Shown piece by piece: positions 1 to 5,320 of a DNA stretch of 8,923 bases. The translations under genes were made by a program, and so were the position numbers. The notes under the pieces are model-generated. The model worked only from the letters and a program-made list of their open reading frames with translations. It had not been told where the DNA came from and made no database searches. Positions within the stretch are counted from its first letter, which is position 1. Every line of letters starts with the position of its first letter. Source of the DNA: an uncultured Clostridia bacterium (GTDB lineage Bacteria; Bacillota; Clostridia; Oscillospirales; Oscillospiraceae); the NCBI GenBank assembly GCA_946187475.1, contig CAMHRJ010000071.1, positions 1-8,923 of the forward strand. The letters are read 5' to 3'.

Positions 1-412
1 TCTTCACGGCGCCGGTGTCGAACTCCGCGGGGCAGACGAGGTTGCCGATGTTCTCCAGAATGGCGAGATCCACGTCCTCCGTGCCGAGACCCTCGAGACC
101 CTGGCGGGTCATGCCGGCGTCCAGATGGCACATGCCGCCGGTGTGCAGCTGGATGACCTTCGCGCCGCTGGTGGAGATGGTGGCGGCATCCACGTCGGAG
201 TCGATGTCGGCCTCCATGACGCCGATGCGCATGTCGTCCTTCAGCGCCTCGATGGTGGCCATGAGGGTGGTGGTCTTGCCGGAGCCGGGGGAGCTCATAA
301 GGTTCAGCAGGAAGGTCTTTTCCTGCTTCAGCTCTTCGCGGAGCTTGTCGGCCTCGCGGTCGTTGGACTCAAACACGCTCTCCTTGATTTCCAGTACGCG
401 GTATTTATCCAT
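1..412 (-). CDS. hypB: Hydrogenase nickel incorporation GTPase HypB, N-terminal 137 residues (partial)
   Basis: HypB is a SIMIBI-class GTPase that, with HypA, delivers nickel to the large subunit of [NiFe] hydrogenase in the cytoplasm. The protein starts MDKYRVLEIKES and runs off the left edge; family members are about 210-220 residues, so roughly 80 are missing. Visible motifs are the P-loop SSPGSGKT (residues 40-47), the EADIDSDVDA switch segment (67-76), the metal-site block HTGGMCHLDA (90-99) with Cys95 and His96, and the diagnostic ENIGNLVCPAEFD (120-132) with Cys127. The N-terminus has neither the His-rich stretch nor the extra Cys nickel site found in some homologues, so this is the short form. 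The start is supported by GGAGG about 9 bases upstream. It lies 62 bp downstream of thrH on the same strand with its own candidate promoter. Its partners (hypA, hydrogenase) would lie off the left edge, if linked. Confidence 0.95.
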   Translation of the reverse strand, partial: MDKYRVLEIKESVFESNDREADKLREELKQEKTFLLNLMSSPGSGKTTTLMATIEALKDDMRIGVMEADIDSDVDAATISTSGAKVIQLHTGGMCHLDAGMTRQGLEGLGTEDVDLAILENIGNLVCPAEFDTGAVK

Positions 413-444
413 GGTAGAAACCTCCAGTGATTGATGTTGTTACA

Positions 445-473
445 AGCATAACACAGTGTCGGGTATTTTGCAA
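445..473 (-). promoter_or_regulatory. Candidate sigma-A promoter of hypB
   Basis: Read on the minus strand: -35 TTGCAA (473-468), a 17-base spacer and -10 TATGCT (450-445), with TG one base before the -10 (extended -10 form). The predicted start lies near 438, giving a leader of about 25 bases that carries the GGAGG site. It occupies nearly the whole gap between thrH and hypB, so hypB is probably not solely dependent on readthrough from thrH. The call is by consensus match only. Confidence 0.5.
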
Positions 474-474
474 G

Positions 475-1077
475 TCAGCCCAGGGCTTCCACAATGGCCT
501 CGTAGAGCTCGTCATAGGTCTCATAGGCGGGCAGGTGGGGGTAGTCCTTCTTGATCTGCTCGGTGCTGCGGAACAGGAAGCCCGCCTTGCTGGCCTGGAT
601 CATGGCCAGATCGTTGAAGCTGTCGCCGGCGGCGATGGTCTCAAAGCCGATGGACTGTAGCCCGCGCACGGTGGTGAGCTTGGAGTCCTTCACGCGCATG
701 TGGATGTCCTCCAGCATGCCGTCCGCGCCCACGATCAGCTCGTTGCAGAACAGGGTGGGCCAGCCCAGCTTTTTCATCAGGGGCATGGCGAACTGGTAAA
801 AGGTGTCGCTGAGGACGATGACCTGGGTGCGTTCCCGGAGCTTGTCCAGAAACTCCTTGGCGCCGGGCAGGGGATCGATGCGGGAGATCACGTCCTGAAT
901 CTCCTTCAGACCCAGACCGTGCTGCCGCATGATGTCCATGCGCCAGTGCATGAGCTTGTTGTAATCCGGCTCTTGGCGGGTGGTGCGGCGAAGCTCGAGA
1001 ATGCCCGAAGTCTCCGCAAAGGCGACCCAAATCTCCGGCACCAGAACGCCTTCCATATCCAAACAGACAATATCCAT
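475..1077 (-). CDS. thrH: Phosphoserine phosphatase / homoserine phosphotransferase ThrH (HAD family)
   Basis: A complete 200-residue cytoplasmic HAD-superfamily enzyme. Characterised ThrH (Pseudomonas) dephosphorylates phosphoserine to serine and can pass the phosphoryl group to homoserine, linking serine and threonine synthesis. Visible motifs: motif I CLDMEGVLVPEIW with nucleophile Asp7 and Glu9 where ordinary SerB has Asp (the DxEG form is typical of ThrH); motif II LSDT (89-92); the Lys130/Lys133 region for motif III; and motif IV GDSFND (151-156). Length and overall sequence agree closely with ThrH as I remember it, including SDTFY and IAAGDS. The start at 1077 is chosen because MDIVCLD matches the family N-terminus and AAAGGAA sits 7 bases upstream. 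The frame stays open upstream to 1443, but that extension lies in intergenic repeat DNA. It is divergent from secA. Biochemical activity is inferred from family; a plain SerB role is possible. Confidence 0.93.
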   Translation of the reverse strand: MDIVCLDMEGVLVPEIWVAFAETSGILELRRTTRQEPDYNKLMHWRMDIMRQHGLGLKEIQDVISRIDPLPGAKEFLDKLRERTQVIVLSDTFYQFAMPLMKKLGWPTLFCNELIVGADGMLEDIHMRVKDSKLTTVRGLQSIGFETIAAGDSFNDLAMIQASKAGFLFRSTEQIKKDYPHLPAYETYDELYEAIVEALG

Positions 1078-1115
1078 GGTTCGGTTCCTTTCTGTGCATT
1101 TTTCAGGATGGAAAC

Positions 1116-1144
1116 AGTTTACATGTTCCGGCAGAATTTTGCAA
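1116..1144 (-). promoter_or_regulatory. Candidate sigma-A promoter of thrH
   Basis: On the minus strand: -35 TTGCAA (1144-1139), a 17-base spacer and -10 TAAACT (1121-1116). The predicted start is near 1109, leaving a leader of about 32 bases with AAAGGAA (1091-1085) ahead of the ATG. The -35 region reads CTTGCAAAAT, the same ten bases as at the hypB promoter. Support is consensus and position only. Confidence 0.5.
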
Positions 1145-1243
1145 GTATTTTGTGCGCACAGGGCGGAAAGTTGTCCGCGCGGCGGGGAAGGGGACTTGCA
1201 GATTGGGATTCGTAGGGGAATTGAAACAACTAGCAATCCAACA

Positions 1244-1418
1244 TGGCTCTCCCTCTGGGATGTGCAAAGCCATGCGTTAGCTGAGCTGGCGCGGCGGGAA
1301 ATAGCCGTGACTGAGAGGGCCTGTTGCCTTTTGCGACGCACTGAGTTTTCTGCATTCGTAGTCTGCCCTCTCAGCCATGCCGCCCTGCGGCATGACAGCT
1401 CCCCCGGAGGGGGAGCCA
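1244..1418. repeat. Imperfectly palindromic intergenic repeat element, about 175 bp
   Basis: The ends are inverted: TGGCTCTCCCTCTGGG (1244-1259) pairs with 1403-1418 at 14 of 16 positions. An inner pair, TGACTGAGAGGGC (1308-1320) against 1365-1377, matches at 12 of 13. The right half also contains two tight hairpins: CATGCCGC with loop CCT (1376-1394), and GCTCCCCC with loop GGA (1398-1416). There is no open frame of interest and no transposase. The nested arms around a 44-base centre look like a non-coding MITE-like or REP-like element. From memory, GC-rich blocks containing CTGAGAGGGC and GGAGGGGGAGCC recur in intergenic regions of gut Oscillospiraceae; I could not search to confirm this. 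No target-site duplication is obvious at the edges. Confidence 0.65.
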
Positions 1419-1509
1419 AGGGGTGCGGTGCAACAACCAACATCCCGTTAAAATCCCGATGAACCTCTGCGCTTTTTCCGTTTTTCCTCTTTTTTTGTTC
1501 ACAAATATA

Positions 1510-1518
1510 TGCTATAAT
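1510..1518 (+). promoter_or_regulatory. Extended -10 promoter of secA
   Basis: TG at 1510-1511, one base, then a perfect TATAAT (1513-1518) makes a full extended -10 element. No good -35 lies 17 bases upstream, only a T-run, which fits promoters that rely on the extended -10. The predicted start near 1525 gives a leader of about 35 bases with AAGGAG (1546-1551) before the secA ATG. The -10 is the left end of a perfect palindrome annotated separately. Confidence 0.65.
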
Positions 1519-1532
1519 ATCCTGATATTATA
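1513..1532. promoter_or_regulatory. Perfect 9+9 bp palindrome over the secA -10 and start site (candidate operator)
   Basis: Arms TATAATATC (1513-1521) and GATATTATA (1524-1532) are exact reverse complements with a 2-base centre. The left arm contains the whole -10 hexamer and the right arm covers the predicted transcription start, so a dimeric protein bound here would block RNA polymerase. I do not recognise the site as that of a specific regulator. AT-rich -10 regions can be palindromic by chance, but nine exact pairs are more than usual. Confidence 0.4.
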
Positions 1533-1559
1533 TGCAATGCAGCAAAAGGAGCGTAAAAC

Positions 1560-4331
1560 ATGGGACTTATCAAAAAACTCTTCGGCTCTCACTCGGATCA
1601 TGAGCTGAAGCGGATTTATCCCATTGTGGATAAGATCGATAAATGGGGCGAGCAGTATAAATCCCTTTCTACGGAGGACCTGCGGGCCAAGACGGACGAG
1701 TTTAAACAGCGCTACGCCGACGGCGAGACGCTGGATGACCTCCTGCCCGAGGCCTTTGCCGTAGCCCGGGAGATGTGCGACCGCATTCTGGGCATGCGGC
1801 CCTTCAAGGTGCAGCTCATCGGCGGCATCGTCCTCCATCAGGGCCGCATCGCGGAGATGAAGACCGGCGAAGGCAAGACCCTGGTGGCCGTCCTGCCGGC
1901 CTACCTGAACGCCATCACCGGCGAGGGCGTGCATATCGTCACCGTCAACGACTATCTGGCACGCCGCGACAGCGAGTGGATGGGCAAGGTCTACCAGGCC
2001 CTTGGCATGCGCGTGGGTCTGATCGTCCACGGCCTCACCAACGAGGAGCGCCAGGCCGCCTATGCCGCCGACATCACCTACGGCACCAACAACGAGATGG
2101 GCTTCGACTATCTGCGTGACAACATGGCCATCTACAAGGAGCAGATGGTCCAGCGCGGCCACGCCTTTGCCATCGTGGACGAGGTGGACTCCATCCTCAT
2201 CGACGAGGCCAGAACCCCGCTGATCATCTCCGGCGAGGGCGACGAGAGCACGGATCTCTACCGCCAGGCGGATGACTTCGTCTGCACGCTGAAAAAGAAG
2301 GTCTATGCCTCCATCGACGAGAAGCTGGAGGAGGACGAGGCCCCGGACATCGGCTACGTGGTGGACGAGAAGGCCCGCACCGCCACCCTCACCGCCACAG
2401 GCATCACTGCGGCGGAGAAATGGTTTAATCTGGAGAACCTGGCGGATGTGGAGAACGCCGAAATCTACCACCACATCAACCAGGCCCTGAAGGCCCACGG
2501 CGTCATGAAAAACGAGGTGGATTACGTCGTCAAGGAAGGCGAGATCATCATCGTCGATGAGTTCACCGGCCGTCTGATGATCGGCCGCCGCTACAGCGAA
2601 GGTCTCCACCAGGCCATCGAGGCCAAGGAGCGGGTCATTGTCCAGAAGGAGAACAAGACGCTTGCCACCATCACCTTCCAGAACTTCTTCCGCCTTTACG
2701 GCAAGCTCTCCGGCATGACCGGCACCGCCCTCACCGAGGAGGCCGAGTTTGCGGCCATCTACAATCTGGACATCATCGAGATTCCCACCAACAAGCCCGT
2801 GCAGCGCATCGATCACCCGGACGTGGTCTATAAGACCGACGCGGGCAAGAACCGGGCCATCATCGAGCAGATCAAGGCCTGTCACGAAAAGGGCCAGCCC
2901 GTGCTGGTGGGTACCGTCAGCATCGAAAAGAGCGAATACCTGGCCAAGCTCCTGAAGCGGGAGGGCATCGAGCGCCAGGTGCTGAACGCCAAGCATCACG
3001 AAAAAGAGGCGGAGATCGTGGCCCAGGCCGGTAAGCTGGGCGCGGTCACCATCGCCACCAACATGGCCGGCCGTGGTACCGACATCGTGCTGGGCGGCAA
3101 CGCCGACTTCCTGGCTCGTGCCGACCTGCGCAAGGCGGGATATGATGACGAGGTCATCTCCCAGGCCACGGGCTACGGCGAGACCGACGACGAGGAGATC
3201 CTCGCTGCCCGGGCGCTCTATGCCGAGCGGAAGGCCGAGCATCAGAAGGACGTGGACGCGGAGGCCGAGCTGGTCCGCAAGGCCGGCGGTCTCTTCATCG
3301 TGGGCACCGAGCGTCACGAGTCCCGCCGCATCGACAACCAGCTCCGCGGCCGTTCCGGCCGTCAGGGCGACCCCGGCGAGAGCCGCTTCTTCATCGCCAT
3401 GTCCGATGACGTCATGCGCCTGTTCGGCTCCGAGCGGATGCAGGGCATGATGGACACTCTGGGCGTGGACGAGGACATGCCTCTGGACCACAAGATGCTC
3501 TCCAACGCCATCGAGCAGGCCCAGCGCACGGTGGAGGGCCGGAACTTCCAGGCCCGTAAGAACACGCTGGAATTCGACGACGTCATGAACGTCCAGCGAA
3601 ACGTGATCTACGGCGAGCGCCGCAAGGTGCTGGACGGCGAGGATCTGCAGGATCAGATTCAGGACATGATCCGCGAGGTGGTCACCAGCGAGATCACCAG
3701 CTCGGAGCTTTCTCACGACCTGCACACCCAGGCTGCGGTGGACGCCATTGTGAAGCCCTTCCGCCAGCTGTTCCTGCGCCCCGGCGATCTGCAGTACAGT
3801 GCGGAGGAGCTGGAACATCTTACCCAGGACAAGCTCATCGAGGACACTCTGGAGCGGGCCCGGGCGGTCTACGCCCTCAACGAGGAAGCCCTCGGCGTCA
3901 TGGAGGACGGCACCGTGGTCATGCGCGAGCTGGAGCGCGTGCTCCTGCTGCGCGTGGTGGACGAATACTGGATGGACCACATCGACGCCATGCACGAGCT
4001 GCGCCAGGGCATCGGCCTGCGGGCCTACAGCAACGTCAAGCCCGTGGACGCCTATAAGCAGGAGGGCTTCGAGATGTTCGAGGCCATGACTCAGGGCATC
4101 CGGGAGGAGACCGTCCGCCGGGTCTATATCGCCCCGCTGCAGCGGCGCAGAGCCGCCCTGGAGCGCAAGAGTGTGGTGAAAAAGGCCGTGGCCAACGTGG
4201 GCGGCGACGACAGCGAAAAGAAAAAGCCCGTCCGCGTTAAGAAGGTCAAGCCCAACGACCCCTGCCCCTGCGGCTCCAGGCGGCCCGACGGCAGACCCTG
4301 GAAATACAAAGAGTGCTGCGGGAGAAAGTAA
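1560..4331 (+). CDS. secA: Preprotein translocase ATPase SecA
   Basis: SecA is the ATPase motor that drives unfolded secretory proteins through SecYEG at the cytoplasmic membrane. The protein is 923 residues, full length for the family. In order: N-terminal SecY-binding helix (MGLIKKLFGSHSDHELKR), Walker A GEGKT (103-107), TYGTNNEMGFDYLRDNM (about 173-189), Walker B-type DEVD (207-210) followed by DEARTPLIISG, GMTGTA (385-390) within nucleotide-binding domain 1, TNMAGRGTDI (500-509), the arginine-finger motif RGRSGRQGDPG (596-606), the helical wing and scaffold regions, then a Lys-rich linker and C-terminal zinc site. That site reads CPCGS, a longer than usual spacer, then KYKECCGRK; Cys902, Cys904, Cys919 and Cys920 are the likely ligands. 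The start is fixed by the family N-terminus and AAGGAG 8 bases upstream. It overlaps pgeF by one base. The prfB gene that follows secA in Bacillus is absent here. Confidence 0.98.
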   Translation: MGLIKKLFGSHSDHELKRIYPIVDKIDKWGEQYKSLSTEDLRAKTDEFKQRYADGETLDDLLPEAFAVAREMCDRILGMRPFKVQLIGGIVLHQGRIAEMKTGEGKTLVAVLPAYLNAITGEGVHIVTVNDYLARRDSEWMGKVYQALGMRVGLIVHGLTNEERQAAYAADITYGTNNEMGFDYLRDNMAIYKEQMVQRGHAFAIVDEVDSILIDEARTPLIISGEGDESTDLYRQADDFVCTLKKKVYASIDEKLEEDEAPDIGYVVDEKARTATLTATGITAAEKWFNLENLADVENAEIYHHINQALKAHGVMKNEVDYVVKEGEIIIVDEFTGRLMIGRRYSEGLHQAIEAKERVIVQKENKTLATITFQNFFRLYGKLSGMTGTALTEEAEFAAIYNLDIIEIPTNKPVQRIDHPDVVYKTDAGKNRAIIEQIKACHEKGQPVLVGTVSIEKSEYLAKLLKREGIERQVLNAKHHEKEAEIVAQAGKLGAVTIATNMAGRGTDIVLGGNADFLARADLRKAGYDDEVISQATGYGETDDEEILAARALYAERKAEHQKDVDAEAELVRKAGGLFIVGTERHESRRIDNQLRGRSGRQGDPGESRFFIAMSDDVMRLFGSERMQGMMDTLGVDEDMPLDHKMLSNAIEQAQRTVEGRNFQARKNTLEFDDVMNVQRNVIYGERRKVLDGEDLQDQIQDMIREVVTSEITSSELSHDLHTQAAVDAIVKPFRQLFLRPGDLQYSAEELEHLTQDKLIEDTLERARAVYALNEEALGVMEDGTVVMRELERVLLLRVVDEYWMDHIDAMHELRQGIGLRAYSNVKPVDAYKQEGFEMFEAMTQGIREETVRRVYIAPLQRRRAALERKSVVKKAVANVGGDDSEKKKPVRVKKVKPNDPCPCGSRRPDGRPWKYKECCGRK

Positions 4332-5128
4332 TGTCTTTTGAACGCCATGAAGCGGGCGCCCTGCGGTATTACACCGCGCCCGTGATCGATACGCCCCACG
4401 CCTTCACCACCCGCCTGGGCGGTGTGAGCACAGGGCACCTGGCCAGCCTGAACCTCAGCGTCCGCCGGGGTGACAGCGAAGAAAACGTGCGGGAAAACTG
4501 GCACCGGCTGGCAGTGGCCAGCGGCCTCCATCTGGACCGGGCAGTCTACGCCCGGCAGGTGCATTCCAGCATCGTGCGGATCGTCACATCCGCCGACGCC
4601 CAGGCGCCCTGGCTGGAGCCGCGGTTCGAGTGTGACGGCTTCGTGACCAGCGAACCGGGCCTGCCGGTGGCGGTCTTTATGGCCGACTGCCTGCCGGTGC
4701 TGCTCTGCGACAGAAAGCACGGCGTCGTCGCCGCGGTGCACTGCGGCTGGCGCAGCAGCGTGGCCGATATCCTCGGCCAGGCCGTGGGGAAGATGGTCTC
4801 CCTGGGCGCAAAGCCCGCGGACATCTCCGCCGCCATCGGCCCGGGCATCGGCAAGTGCTGCTTCGAGGTGGGCCCCGAGGTGGTAGCTGCCGCCCGGACG
4901 CTCCTGGGAAGGGATATCTCCGATCTCGTACGCCCGGGGGAGGGCGACCGGGCCTTCCTCGACCTCAAGGCCGTGAATGCCGAGCGGCTGACCCAGCTGG
5001 GCCTGGAAGCGGAGCGCATCGCCGTTTCGGACCTCTGCACCATGTGCCATGCCGACGAATTCTGGTCCCACCGGAAAACCAACGGCCGCCGCGGCGTCCA
5101 AACCGCCGTGATCGAGCTGGAAAGATAA
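4331..5128 (+). CDS. pgeF: Peptidoglycan editing factor / multicopper-type purine nucleoside phosphorylase (YfiH/LACC1 family)
   Basis: A 265-residue cytoplasmic enzyme of the YfiH/YlmD/LACC1 family. Members were first called polyphenol oxidases; later work shows purine nucleoside phosphorylase and adenosine deaminase activity, and E. coli YfiH (PgeF) is reported to prevent misincorporated amino acids in cell-wall precursors. Key features: HAFTTRLGG (23-31), QVH with His78, MADCLPVLL with Cys120, AVHCGWR with His137 (the His-Cys-His metal triad), GPGIGKCCFEVG (170-181), and the C-terminal CTMCHADEFWSHR block (236-248). The ATG at 4331 is chosen over an in-frame GTG at 4313 because it shares TAATG with the secA stop and has GGGAG 6 bases upstream. 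It is probably translated from the secA message. Which activity dominates here cannot be told from sequence. Confidence 0.92.
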   Translation: MSFERHEAGALRYYTAPVIDTPHAFTTRLGGVSTGHLASLNLSVRRGDSEENVRENWHRLAVASGLHLDRAVYARQVHSSIVRIVTSADAQAPWLEPRFECDGFVTSEPGLPVAVFMADCLPVLLCDRKHGVVAAVHCGWRSSVADILGQAVGKMVSLGAKPADISAAIGPGIGKCCFEVGPEVVAAARTLLGRDISDLVRPGEGDRAFLDLKAVNAERLTQLGLEAERIAVSDLCTMCHADEFWSHRKTNGRRGVQTAVIELER

Positions 5129-5162
5129 ATTGGAGTTTAACGTTTGCACTGAAATAGAATTT

Positions 5163-5232
5163 GTAGGGGAGGGGCTTGCCCCTCCCGCCGACGAATGCCT
5201 GTGTTAACGGGAGGGGCAAGCCCCTCCCCTAC
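5163..5232. repeat. 25 bp perfect inverted repeat (REP-like GC-rich hairpin)
   Basis: The left arm starts GTAGGGGAGGGGCTTGCCCC (5163-5187); the right arm (5208-5232) is its exact reverse complement over all 25 bases, with a 20-base centre at 5188-5207. Each arm is itself nearly palindromic around GGGGCTTGCCCC, so the DNA or RNA could fold as one long hairpin or a cruciform with two small ones. It lies 34 bp after pgeF and 88 bp before the next gene. No T-run follows, so it is not a classic intrinsic terminator, though so strong a stem could slow polymerase or protect the 3' end of the secA-pgeF message. From memory, GTAGGGG repeats of this kind recur in GC-rich gut Clostridia; not verified. 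Confidence 0.75.
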
Positions 5233-5320
5233 GAGCACCATCGAAGTGCGGCGTAAATCCATCATCCCGATAAATTCCAATTTGAATCTCATTATTAACC
5301 CGACCTTACAGGTGATTTTT

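Larger units (their letters stand above)
1078..1559. other. Divergent thrH/secA intergenic region, no gene
   Basis: This 482 bp stretch separates the starts of thrH (minus) and secA (plus). In order it holds the thrH leader and promoter (1078-1144), a perfect 10-base palindrome TGTGCGCACA (1151-1160) just upstream of the thrH -35, GC-rich sequence without obvious structure (1161-1243), a palindromic repeat element (1244-1418), a short unremarkable stretch, a T-rich run (about 1474-1496) and the secA promoter with its palindrome (1510-1532). Open frames crossing it have no plausible protein and no ribosome binding site. Confidence 0.7.

Noticed and set aside
1078..1443. N-terminal extension of the thrH frame to 1443
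   Set aside because: The extension crosses the palindromic repeat and the thrH promoter and does not resemble the family; MDIVCLD at 1077 has a ribosome binding site and matches ThrH.
1512..3995. An 827-codon open frame on the minus strand opposite secA
   Set aside because: It is the mirror of a strongly GC-biased coding strand. Its translation is rich in His, Val, Leu, Gly and Asp with no recognisable domain, while the plus strand is unmistakably SecA.
4313..4330. GTG start for pgeF at 4313
   Set aside because: It lies inside the secA zinc-site codons; ATG 4331 has GGGAG upstream and the usual stop-start coupling.
5130..5160. Promoter for the solute-binding gene (TTGGAG, 19 bases, TAGAAT)
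   Set aside because: The spacer is too long, the -35 is weak, and transcripts would begin at the foot of the inverted repeat. A TTGAAT-TTACAG pair at 5282-5311 is also poor, so no promoter was annotated.
5163..5240. Intrinsic terminator for secA-pgeF
   Set aside because: The stem is very strong, but ACGAGCACC follows instead of a T-run on the plus strand, and no T-run is found on the opposite strand either.
5195..5320. Longer start for the solute-binding protein
   Set aside because: It would translate the inverted repeat and bury the signal peptide 42 residues inside the protein.
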